From the NCBI GenBank assembly GCA_029582165.1, contig CM055876.1, positions 33,611,317 to 33,675,316 on the forward strand: a DNA stretch of 64,000 nucleotides. The letters run 5' to 3'. This stretch comes from Portulaca oleracea. Lineage: Eukaryota; Streptophyta; Magnoliopsida; Caryophyllales; Portulacaceae. Both the position numbers and the translations under genes were made by a program. This document shows, piece by piece, positions 50,966-64,000 of this stretch (its first letter is position 1; every line of letters begins with the position of its first letter). Under the pieces are notes generated by a model, which saw nothing but the letters and a program-made list of their open reading frames with translations, was not told where the DNA came from and searched no databases.

Positions 50966-52413
50966 ATGGCAGACTTTTCGGGATCGGCTAGCTCGCTTGA
51001 GAAGCTCAATGGGAGCAACTACAGTACTTGGTGTACACGCATGAAGTACTACTTGAAGGGGCAAGGCTTATGGGAGATTGTTGGTGGCGTAGAGAAGACA
51101 TCACCAACGGAACCGAATGAGAAGAAAAAATGGGAGATCAAGGCAGGAAAGACAATGTTTGTCCTTTCCGTTACAATGGAAGACGAGTTTCTATACCGGA
51201 TTAAAGATTGCGAGACACCCGAGGAAGCGTGGAATACCTTGGCTACGCTATTCACCAAGAAGAATGAAGCCAAGTTGCAACAATTGGAAAATGAGCTTAT
51301 GTCTATCAAGCAAGGAGACATGACGGTGAGTCAATACTTTACTAAAGTTAAATCTTTATGTGTTGAAATTGCAAAAGTAGACCCAGAAAGTGCAATAAGT
51401 GAATCAAGGATGAGGAGGATAATCATTCATGGCTTAAACCCCAAATATAGCGGCTTTGTAGCGGCAACTAGGGGTTGGGCTACACAACCGTCCTTAACAG
51501 AATTAGAAAGTCTGTTGGTGAATCAAGAAGACCTAGACAAACAGATGTCTAAGGTCTCGATGAGAGAAACGACCAAGCTCTCTTTACTAGAAGGAGAGCA
51601 CCTAAGAGCCAAGGTAGAGTCACATGGAGATATAATGGTGATGGAGAACCATTGGAAGGGAGATCACCAAGGTGGAAACAAGGACAACGTAGAGGTCGTC
51701 CATATCAAGGGGGAGCATTTCAACCATGTGACGATGATGATGAAGATGAAGAAGAACAAGAAGAAATAAAATATGGACGAGACGATCGATGCTACAAATG
51801 TGGCAGAAAAGGTCACTTTGCTCGAGATTGTAGATCACCTCCACTGGAAGGTAACATAGCAACCTTCAAAGATTATGATAGTGAAGAAGAATGGGACTTT
51901 CAAGCATCATTAGCGATGGAAGAGTCCATCCAAGCATTCGAGGCTAAAGAGACCATTCAAGCATCCGAAGAGATCAAGGAAAGCATTGAGCAAGGACTCA
52001 AACAATCATCATCAGAAGAAGAGCAAGGCTTGAGTCAAGAGAAAGCACCGCAAGGTGAACGCGTAGAAGGAGAAGATAAAGATACACTGTTGGCTGGAGA
52101 AGTTCAAAAGCAACTACCGAGAATGATGAAGACGACACAAGAGCAGTATCCCAAGAATGCGGATACAACTATAGTGAAAGAATCATACACGAAGAATCAA
52201 GCATGTGGAGATTCAAAATCAGTTCACATGAAGGAAAACGTTAAGAGGAGATACCAATGTGTGGACGGAAGACCAAGAAGAAGATATCAACAAGAAGACT
52301 CTAAGCTGCCTGAAGCTCAAACAAGTTCAGGCAAACCTCACGAAGATGACATTGAAGGAAAATGGGTGCTGAGGGGGAGTGTTAGATATAAAATATCATC
52401 ACCCACTTTATAA
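50966..52413 (+). pseudogene. gag: Retrotransposon gag gene, split by a frameshift
   Basis: The ATG at 50966 opens a frame (continuing to 51769) with an LNGSNYSTWCTRMKYYLKG-type N terminus and a UBN2/retrotran_gag_2 domain. A second frame (open to 52413) carries the zinc knuckle CYKCGRKGHFARDC (C-x2-C-x4-H-x4-C). The two overlap in frames that differ by one base. Family similarity seems to pass from one frame to the other around 51560-51580, so this copy probably lost one base there, or it shifts frame. The part after the knuckle is charged, rich in Glu and Gln, and lacks an aspartic-protease motif. Its open frame runs about 30 bp into the 3' LTR. Confidence 0.85.
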
Positions 52414-52854
52414 GATAAATATTTAGGAAAAATCTAGAGAAAGATAAATATATATAATTAAGAGAAAAATCTAGATACTTATCTAGATTTTCTAGGTAGC
52501 ATAATATCTAGGATATTTACCTAGATGATTCTAAGTACTTAAGTAATTATCTAAGATATTAATAGAAGGATCTAGAACCCAATTAGAATTATGACAAGTG
52601 GTGTAATAATCACCATAAATTGAGGAGGTGAAGAAACTATAAATAGGAGATAGGACTCCTTATGTAAGCATACAAGAAAGAGGTGAGACATACACACCCA
52701 AGAGAGCAAGAGAGATGTTTAGGAGAGTTAGAGAGATCTCCCACCAAATCAAGTGAGTGTGTGTGTTAAAGTGTTGTGTAATAGTCTTGTCATATTGTTG
52801 AGTAATAAGAGAAGTATATTTTCTAGTGTACCACTTGCTCCCAACTTCTCAACA
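52380..52854 (+). repeat. 3' LTR
   Basis: Same length as the 5' LTR with six substitutions by eye and no indels; followed directly by the TACTA duplication. Confidence 0.95.
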
Positions 52855-53467
52855 TACTATGCGTGAACATATAAAATACATCATGTGTTGTTTTCAACAA
52901 TTTAAAACTTAAAAGTACAGTTAATTACTACCTCCGTCCCAAAATGTTTGTCCTTTGACTAAATCTTAACCATTGATTACTCATAAATTATAATGAGTTA
53001 AAATATAAAATAACTGTCACTATAATTTGCTAACATAAATGTTGACTTCCACATGAAAATTCATGTTTTATACAATACCCTTCTATTCAGAAACAATGAT
53101 AAAGTCTTGTAATTGTCTAGACTTTATGTAAATGAATCTTACCTCCCTCCAAATGAATAATTTGTACATTAATATATATTGAACATTATAACTTGACGAG
53201 GTTAGGATCAGAAACACCTTATTATTAGATGGCTACCATACAAAATAAATTTGTCCTTTTCAAACGTCCAATTCATTTATTCGTATTTTATACGCACATT
53301 CTATGCGTTTTGACTAATAACAAGGATTATTAATATTTTGCAACTGTTTGATGCAATTGAATTATTATGAACGTGTTGCGTAGGAAACGACAATGATAAC
53401 ATGTTTCTTCATTGAACTGTAAATATTATAGGGGATATTGATTCATTGATTAAAGTCTAATTAATTA

Positions 53468-53727
53468 CTCCCTTCATTTCTCAATATCTGTCACTTTCAT
53501 CAATTTTCTATTTTCCACAATATCTGTCACTTTACAATTCCAATGTAACATTAATGACATTTTTTCAAATTTACCTCTTGCTTTTACAATTTCCAATACA
53601 ATTATATAACTAAAATAGAAACTTAACTCTTACTTTTATCATTTCCAATGCAATTATCATTCTCAATACTATTTTTTTTAAATATTCCCTAAACTCCAAA
53701 GTGACAATTATTGAAGAATGGAGGGAG
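53468..53727. mobile_element. Stowaway-type MITE
   Basis: Left CTCCCTTCATTTCTCAATA and right TTGAAGAATGGAGGGAG are inverses, flanked by TA on both sides. CTCCCTCC-type ends with TA duplication mark Tc1/Mariner-related Stowaway elements. Confidence 0.8.
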
Positions 53728-54039
53728 TAGTATTTTATTTTGCATGTGATACACATATCGAAAGGGTATGGTTTTTAATTTCTTGAGTTAATTCTTTAAT
53801 TGTCATAATTACTTGTAAGAATTAGTTAGTCTTTCTTAGAGATATCAACGGATTATGTTTGTCTTTTTCGAAGAAAAATATTAAGATAAAGTACATGAAT
53901 TGATTTCGTTTCTTAGAGAATTTTTTGTGTTGTAATAATACTCCAATAATTTTCATAATGAAATAATACTAGAATAATAGATTGGGTAGATAATTTGCGG
54001 GAAAATGGGGGAGGCCTGGACTTTTTGTGTCGTACTATA

Positions 54040-54235
54040 TATCACCTGTTACAATTTACCACACTAATCACAAATCATCACATATTACCATATCATACTA
54101 TACTTTATCACAACAATCGTAGTTTTCTCTCTTCTTACTTTTCATTTTTTTCACGTCACATACTACACCAACCATTCTTACCATAAATTTTATCACACTG
54201 TACCACGTGTCTACATCATATCACATTATCCATAT
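54040..54235 (-). repeat. GTGGT-rich repeat, copy 3 (inverted)
   Basis: ACCACAC, ATCACA and TACCATA words; on the minus strand it reads like the GTGGT-rich stretches at 40420 and 42178. Confidence 0.4.
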
Positions 54236-54686
54236 TTCATCATTACTATATTTTATCCACTGCAAAATAAAGGGGGGGGGGAGGGGGGGTCCTAGTTTGT
54301 CTTAAGCAAGGATTCAGATTTGAACTTAGTTTTATTAATGAAGTAAAAACATGTGACAGAAGAATTAACACTACAACTTACATCAAAATAGGAATGAAAC
54401 TTATCCTGGACAATGACAATTGTTTAATGGAACGACAATACGTACTGCGTTGACAAACATTTTATCCAGGACAATAGTTTGATGCATTTTCTTCATGTTT
54501 AATTGCACTTGAAACTTAAGAAAAAATTTACAAGGAACCTACAATTTTTCACTTTTATTTAGAGAAATTTCCCTTAAAAGGGTCAGGGAGAAGAAAGGGT
54601 ACAAAAAATACAGACACAAGACAAACATTATTTAATTGGAAAAAAGACACAACTTATGCTGAAATAGAATTCAAGAATGTGATATT

Positions 54687-58239
<3,553 letters not shown>

Positions 58240-58717
58240 TCAGTGTCGGATTTAGAAATTAAAGTTAGGGATATCCACTTAATAATAACTATCATTACAT
58301 ATATTTGAAATACACTCCTCCCACTATATAATAGGTTCTTTAATTTATTTTTTCATGGATAATGGTCAATTCAATATAAATATGCAATATCATTTCGATT
58401 TATAATAGACTTTTTTTTTCCAGAACTTAGAGCATCCGTGGACACCTCTGGCTGATGTACAAATCCACCCATTGGGCTCACATCTCCATTCGTTGATATT
58501 GTCTTTGTTTTACGATATTAGTCATCTTAACGAACCTTTTTTGTTGTGCAACACTTATAAGTTTATGTTTTCAACAATTATTTTATCGATGTTACCCTTT
58601 AAAAATAGTGCAATTGACTTATGTAACTATAATATTATGATAAGTATAGGCTATTAAAGCTTTGAAGAAAACTATAAAAATAAATTAATACGGAGTAAAA
58701 AATAATAATGTGAATTT

Positions 58718-58968
58718 TAGTATAAAACCGTCTCATATAAATTTATCGTTAGACGAACAATTCACGGGGCGACCTTTCTAATGTGTTATTATGACTAATA
58801 AATCATATTAGAATTACTATTTAATATAAATATAACTAATAATTTATTAAGGGGTGACTTTTATTAGAGTCAACCTACATAAACTTTTAGTCACCCTTGT
58901 ATTCGTAAATGGTCACCAAAATGTTATATGTCTTACGATAAATTTATGAAAAGACGGTCTTACATATT
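58718..58968. mobile_element. MITE with ACCGTCT-type ends
   Basis: Left TATAAAACCGTCTCATATAA and right TTTATGAAAAGACGGTCTTA are imperfect inverses over about 40 bp, both including TAAATTTATCGT-like words. AT-rich and non-coding. Confidence 0.6.
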
Positions 58969-59000
58969 ACTGTAATAATAATATAATATTATGATAATTA

Positions 59001-59246
59001 CTCCCTCCGTCCTATTTATCTGACGCTTAATAAATGTTACACACTTTTCAAGATTCTTTTTAATTAATAATTCTTACATAATATTTTATAAAAAAACACA
59101 ACATTATAATACTCTTAGGATAACTTTTTCATTATAAATCTAATCACATTACTTTGGTATATTATAACAATGTATACATAAAATTAATAATTAAAACTTA
59201 TAAATGTATCTATAAATAAATTAAGGTTACAAATAAAAGGACGGAG
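59001..59246. mobile_element. Stowaway-type MITE
   Basis: Left CTCCCTCCGTCCTATTTATC and right AAATAAAAGGACGGAG are inverse, flanked by TA on both sides. Confidence 0.82.
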
Positions 59247-60499
59247 TACAAAACAATATTCTTAAATCGGTTGGGACTTGGGAGTTGGGACAATCGAAAC
59301 TGAAATTGTCATACTTTAATGTTTTTGTCATTGTATATGCGATATTATCGTTTTTGAATGGTTGAGATTACATTGCCTTAATTTGTTGTCGTAAATGTTT
59401 TCATTTTTTTGTTGTGTTTTGTTTTGGATCGTTCTTTTTTTAGCCATGTGCAACAATTAATTGTAATATTTAATTTGTGATATTTTCATTGTAACTATCA
59501 TTTCATTTTCCTTGCTCTTTTATATGGTTGATAAGTCGTGAAAATGGTGCAGTTAAAGCCATGCATACATATTTCTCATTGAGCCGTTAAACTTCACAGA
59601 GACATAGATCCTTCTCATTGAGCCATTAAGTCATAAATACGGAACAAAATGATTTAAACTTCTACAAATATATCTCCAATTTTGACCAAACAAACGTGTA
59701 GATCGGTTCGAGTTTGGTTCATGTTAGCCTCGGTTAATCCAATTCCGGGTCGGGTTATGGGTGGCTTTGGGCGAGTCTTATTCAGGTTGATTCAGCAAAA
59801 GTTATTTCAGATTGGTCTCTAGTCTGATTTGATGTCATTTGGGTGTTGATCTTAATCAAGCCACTTATTGTGTTTTGATAGATATCAAGGTCGAGTTTTC
59901 TTCAACTCGGGTCAAGATCGAATCATCCATCCGGATGTTCGTTAGAATCTGAATTCGGATTTTTTGATTTAGTTTCGCCAGGTCTACTTGAAGCTATGGA
60001 AATGAAGCCCCATGAGTAGATAGGCATGATTTCTTAAAGACTTGTGGAAAGTAAGCTAACAATCTCAATTAGTAGGCAGTAGCTAAGCATGAATGCATGA
60101 CTTCTTTATGCGTTAGCTAGGTACGAAATAATTGCGACAAATCTAAAGAAAATATTTCAAAAATTGAAGGAAAAATAGCTTCGAAAGCCAAAAGAACAAG
60201 AGAGACGAAAAGAAATAACAATCTCTACTTTAAAATCGTTTCACAATAACCCATGTTTTGCATCCGTTGGATTATTCTAGTTCCTAATTTTGGGAGTAAT
60301 GGATGCAAAGTAGCCAGGGGCCCAAGCTTTGTCTTAATTTATGCAGGGGTTACAATAACCTTATTTATGTAGATCATTATAACCTAATTTTTCAATCTTA
60401 AATCTATCTTTGTCTTAATTTGTGTTTTTTTTAATGTGTGAGGTAAATACAAATAAATTTAAGGGAAAAGAAAAGGTCTTAGCCAACTACGCACCTTCT

Positions 60500-60790
60500 A
60501 ACTCTAATATTCTAACTATCGGCAAAAATTTCGTGTGACTTGAATTCACCCAACCCAAAAAAACGGCTTTTCGGTTTTGACATTGATCGAATTGTCTTTT
60601 TTCTATTGTCCGAACTTGATCGTAACCCCAATTTATCTCTGGCTGAATTGTCCGACCCAGCCCGACCCAGAAATAAATCGATTCGGGACAACAATTTCTC
60701 ATCCAAATTTTAACATTGACCAAATTTGATCGACCCGAATCTATCCAAACCCAAATTTTTAGCAGCGCTAATTCAAACATCGCGAGTCAC
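60500..60790 (-). repeat. Dispersed repeat family, copy 4 (inverted)
   Basis: The minus strand reads AAATTTGGATGAGAAATTGT ... AAGTTCGGACAATAGAAAAA, the same blocks and order as 40040-40370. Confidence 0.6.
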
Positions 60791-60852
60791 AATTAAAAAT
60801 TCGTAATAGAGTAGGTTTTGCTCATCACATACCTCAGCAAAAAATATTCAAA

Positions 60853-60861
60853 CTATAAAAA
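60853..60861 (+). promoter_or_regulatory. TATA box of GST-F
   Basis: CTATAAAAA, about 150 bp upstream of the GST-F ATG. Confidence 0.5.
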
Positions 60862-61009
60862 GTTGGACCAAAAAGACCAATAATTAATTAACTAATAATG
60901 AACTAACCACCTACTAACTCGACCCATACTTAATTAACCTCAGATCAATCAACATTAACGCAGACCATCATCCACCTGCAATTTTCTTCCCAAACACAAA
61001 TTAATCAAG

Positions 61010-61861
61010 ATGAATGAATTAGTGCTTGTTAATTTCTGGCCAAGTTTTTTTGGGGCCAGGGCTAAAATTGCATTGGAAGAAAAAGGGCTCACATACTATG
61101 AACACCAAGAAGTGGACTGCTACACTTCCAAAAGCCAGCTTCTTCTAGAGATGAACCCGGTTCACAAGAAAGTCCCGGTTCTAGTACACAAAGGAAACCC
61201 GGTCTGTGAATCGCTTGTGATAGTAGAGTACATAGATGAGGTTTGGAAACACAAGTCTCCAAAATTGTTGTCGGATGATCCTAGGGAGAGAGCTCGAGCT
61301 CGGTTTTGGGCTGATTATATTGATAAGAAGGTATTCTCATATTTTCTCGTTTTATTCTGTTTAGGCTTTGAATAATAGGTGATATCTTTTTGTTCATATG
61401 CAGATGACATTCTATGTATGAATAACCCATTTTTCAAAATTGATCGATTAATGGATCTTAATTAAAATTGTTCCAATATTCAATTCTTTCTCCTGATATT
61501 GCAACTATATATTCAGTTCATCCCCGCTGGTTCAAGAGTATGGAGAGTAAAAGGTGAAGCACGAGAAGTTGCAAAGAAGGAATTCATAGATTGCCTAAAG
61601 TTGCTCGAAGAACAACTTGGGGAGAAGCCTTATTTTGGAGGAGATAACTTTGGATATTTTGACATTGCATTAATTCCAGATTATAGCTGGTTTTACTCAT
61701 ATGAAACTTTGGCTGAATTCGACATAGAGGCCCAATGTCCTAAACTTATTGAATGGGCTAAGAGATGCATGCTTAGGGAGAGTGTCAAGAAATCTCTTCC
61801 TGATCCGCTAAAGCTCTATAATGAATATGTTCTTCAGTTGAAGAAGAGAGAAGGGATATAG
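61010..61861 (+). CDS. GSTU: Tau-class glutathione S-transferase copy F
   Basis: Exons 61010-61330 (107 codons) and 61517-61861 (114 codons plus stop) give 221 residues, frame intact, with a short 186-bp intron. Exon 1 has NFWPSFFGARAKIAL (catalytic Ser12), KVPVLVHKGNPVCES and YIDKK at the splice site; exon 2 has [15 protein letters not shown] and EAQCPKLIEWAKRCM. It is the only copy on the plus strand and the most diverged: the start of exon 2 reads FIPAGSRVWRVKGE, without the usual V/I-Y-D. It probably has a different ancestor within the tau class than copies A-E. Confidence 0.95.
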
Positions 61862-63522
61862 AACTTATGATTTATGTAAACTTTTAATGTAAATATTTGA
61901 TACTAAATTATGAAGTTGTTTAATTAAGAAACTTAAATATAGGCGATGAATCTGAGTGTTACAATCCAAACTTTAAATTTGCATGTATGTGTAAAGTTTA
62001 AATTTGAGCATGTGTTTATATAGGGTATTGACACTTACGTATTTGACTTGATTTGTTTTGGATGCTGTAAGTGCTTTATGGCACTGTTTGGTTGGTTTTT
62101 CTTTGAACAAAGCTTTGGTCTAATGGCCTTTAATGATAAAAAAAAAAATAGCTTCCTTTCACTCTTTGTATCATTCTTTTGTTTCACATACGAAGAAAAA
62201 TGAAGTTTTGAGTGATTTTTATATCCCATTCTAGTTGGTGTTGTTGTATTGGTTTGAAGGTGGATTTTATTGATGAGATCGAGACTAGCTTGGGCCTCTG
62301 CATGTGCGCGTCGCTGCCATCCAGCCGGCCGTAGGGGCCTTTTCTTATCTTTTTGGGCGGGTTTTGTCTGAGATTTTATTGTAGATTGTTTGACATAGCT
62401 AGCCATTGCTTGACAGGTCAAAGGTTATTATTCAACCTTAATTGTGATATTCAACAGTCAAAAACGTTCCCCAATTTCCACCTTCTTTATTCTGTTGCTT
62501 GATTCTTTATTTTGTTACTTGATTTTCACCCTCCTTGTCACTTCAATTTTCCTTTCAAACAACTCTTTTCCTCCTATAAATTGGAGCCTCTTGTCATTTA
62601 CACACAATCCTCTCATTTCTGGGCAATCTGATTCTCATACTCCAAGTTCCAGGTCACAAGTGCATGTATCTAGCGGCTAACTGAGTTAAGCTTGGAGGAC
62701 GACCGACATATTCAATTAATACCAAGGTCGAGCTGTAATTGCTTTCAACACAATGATCAATTGACGACTCAATATTCTGTCCTTCTCGGCTCTCGCAGCC
62801 TTGATTTCAACCCCTTCATTTCCAACATTCTTGTGGAACTCTTAAAAGTTTATGAGTACTTTTGAATAATTTATCATGAAGTATATATTCCTACACTGGT
62901 ATTGTTTGTCCCTGGAGGATAAACCATAGTAGGGAAATTGGATTTAAATAATCTGAATTTTGACGCGTGATAGTTGAATAATTTGAACTTTAAAAATATC
63001 ACTGAATAATGTAAACTCTGACCATATTGTATTACAGTGGCATACCAACATTAATTATTTATCAAATCTTCACTTTCTTTAAAATAATCTTAACTTTGAC
63101 CATATTGGAACTTAAATAAATAAAGGGAATAATTAAATATAGAGAAGATTTTTAAGAAAATGAGAATTAGGTAAATTATTAATATTGATATGATACAGTA
63201 ATTCAATATGCTATCTAAAATCATAATATTACAATTATTTATAAAATTATCAATTACAATATTAAAGATCAGAATAGTCAATAAAATAATAATTAATACA
63301 GAAGAATTGGTGACCTTTTTCTCCGATCTTGTATGTATGTCGGTTCTAAAGTCTAACTAAACCCCCGCCCTGGCCTCCATTGCTATAAAACCCTAGCCTT
63401 GGACACCTTTTCTCCTCTAGTTCTGAATTTTCTGTACCCCGCCAATTACTTTCCAAAAGTCTTTCTCCGAACCCTAAATTGAGTTCTCCTATTGATTAGG
63501 GTTCCTGATTTCTATTTCCGCC
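61862..63522. other. Intergenic between GST-F and RPB12
   Basis: GST-F 3' flank, then AT-rich sequence. An 11-A run at about 62139 follows GGCCTTTAATGAT and could be a retroposed 3' end. A GGGAAATTGGATTTAAATAA terminus at about 62935 resembles the Mutator-like ends elsewhere. No gene. Confidence 0.4.
63383..63395 (+). promoter_or_regulatory. TATA box and telo-box of RPB12
   Basis: CTATAAAA (63383-63390) overlaps AAACCCTA (63388-63395), a telo-box common in promoters of plant growth and translation genes. It lies about 130 bp above the ATG; a further ACCCTAAA lies in the leader (about 63470). Confidence 0.6.
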
Positions 63523-63735
63523 ATGGATCCTCAACCCGAACCTGTTAGCTACATCTGCGGAGGTGAATTCTCTGGGCAACTAATCATCTTTCCTCAACTT
63601 TCTGAAAAATTTCTCTGCTGTTTAATCTTTCTGTATTTGTAGATTGCGGACAAGAGAACACTTTGAAGCCCGGTGACGTTATTCAGTGCCGTGAGTGTGG
63701 ATATCGCATTCTCTACAAAAAGCGCACTCGTAGAA
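63523..63735 (+). CDS. NRPB12: RNA polymerase subunit 12 (RPB12/ABC10-alpha), 3' end outside the window
   Basis: Shared small subunit of nuclear RNA polymerases. Exons 63523-63562 and 63643-63735 join in phase to give the first 44 residues. The zinc ribbon is complete: Cys12, Cys15, Cys29 and Cys32, with the conserved [23 protein letters not shown] donor at 63736 leads to a last short exon, expected to encode only a few residues, beyond 64000 or in its last part; I could not see it. The family is about 51 residues long. Confidence 0.95.
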
Positions 63736-64000
63736 GTATCTCTCTCTGTCTCTCGATTCTGTTCTTATTCTGCCTTCTATGATTGTCGTTTCATTCTTGT
63801 TTGATATTAAAGATTGCTTTGATGCGTATTCGGAAACTAGTTTTATTAGGAATTCCTCAAAAAATGTCGCACTTGGCTCAAATTCATCGTTCTTTTATGG
63901 AATTATGGGGTAAGGTTGATTGTATTTGTTGGTATCGACATCTCTGTGGTGTTCAGATTTAATTTGGTGGCTTGGTATGCGTTTCTGCCACTTAGGGTTT

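Larger units (their letters stand above)
50310..52854 (+). mobile_element. Gag-only (TR-GAG-like) LTR retrotransposon, 2.5 kb
   Basis: LTRs at 50310-50784 and 52380-52854 are each 475 bp, start TG, end CA and differ at six positions by eye. The target duplication TACTA is at 50305-50309 and 52855-52859. The primer-binding site TGGTATCAGAGC (50787-50798) matches the 3' end of initiator tRNA-Met; the polypurine tract GAGGGGGAG (52371-52379) abuts the 3' LTR. The interior encodes only Gag: a copia-type UBN2 region and one CCHC zinc knuckle. No protease, integrase, reverse transcriptase or RNase H motif is present, so it needs enzymes from another element. The close LTRs imply recent insertion. 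Confidence 0.95.
52860..54686. other. Intergenic with MITEs between the retrotransposon and GST-E
   Basis: A Stowaway-like left end (ACCTCCGTCCCAAAATG, about 52929) lacks a partner. A complete Stowaway lies at 53468-53727 and a GTGGT-family copy at 54040-54235. A G run is at 54273-54289. No gene. Confidence 0.5.
58250..61009. other. Intergenic between the divergent GST-E and GST-F
   Basis: Contains a MITE at 58718-58968, a Stowaway at 59001-59246, GGGTC-rich sequence at 59700-59960 and a dispersed repeat at 60500-60790. No gene is seen. Confidence 0.5.

Noticed and set aside
58241..58330. Another hAT-like left end (CAGTGTCGGATTTAG) above GST-E
   Set aside because: No right end or matching 8-bp flank was found, so a complete element cannot be claimed.
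62035..62421. 128-codon minus-strand open frame after GST-F
   Set aside because: Lys/Gln-rich with no family resemblance; part of it comes from a poly-A run.

Overview
This is a window of plant nuclear DNA. It has AT-rich intergenic sequence, many short GT-AG introns, tau-class glutathione transferases (a plant-specific class), a plant three-domain tRNA ligase, and typical plant MITEs and a small LTR retrotransposon. The proteins look eudicot. A Caryophyllales origin is only a guess from the general look of the repeats. Genes were called by reading exon translations and checking that splice sites and phases join up.

Layout. Positions 767-5174 (minus) hold an ERO1 ER thiol oxidase with ten exons. 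Positions 8374-27978 (minus) hold a complete tRNA ligase (RNL/RLG1 type) with 27 exons that join in frame to 1207 codons; its introns carry a hAT element, a Mutator-like MITE, a roughly 100-bp minisatellite and many poly-G/C tracts. Positions 42783-46528 (plus) hold the atypical kinase RIO2 with 13 coding exons. Positions 63523-63735 (plus, running off the window) hold the start of the RNA polymerase subunit RPB12.

Six two-exon tau glutathione S-transferase genes are scattered between them: A 6616-7605 (minus, with an in-frame stop), B 29474-30767 (minus), C 35089-39912 (minus, 4.2-kb intron full of inserted elements), D 47631-49707 (minus), E 54687-58107 (minus) and F 61010-61861 (plus). All share the same intron position after a D-K-K/D-N-K motif. 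D and E are close paralogues.

Mobile DNA is the most informative part. A gag-only LTR retrotransposon (50310-52854) has 475-bp LTRs with six differences, a tRNA-Met primer site, a polypurine tract and a TACTA target duplication. Three hAT-type elements have perfect 8-bp duplications (20756-21292, 31706-32258, 56031-56197). Two members of one Mutator-like MITE family have perfect 9-bp duplications (28535-28694, 36617-37030). A 1.27-kb foldback element (37043-38317) has 161-bp arms within longer inverted ends. Stowaway-type MITEs and a dispersed repeat family with four copies are also present.

The genes do not form a single pathway. ERO1 serves disulfide formation in the ER, RNL serves tRNA splicing and the unfolded protein response, RIO2 serves 40S ribosome maturation, RPB12 serves transcription, and the GSTs conjugate glutathione in the cytosol. 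No operon-like logic is expected in a plant genome.
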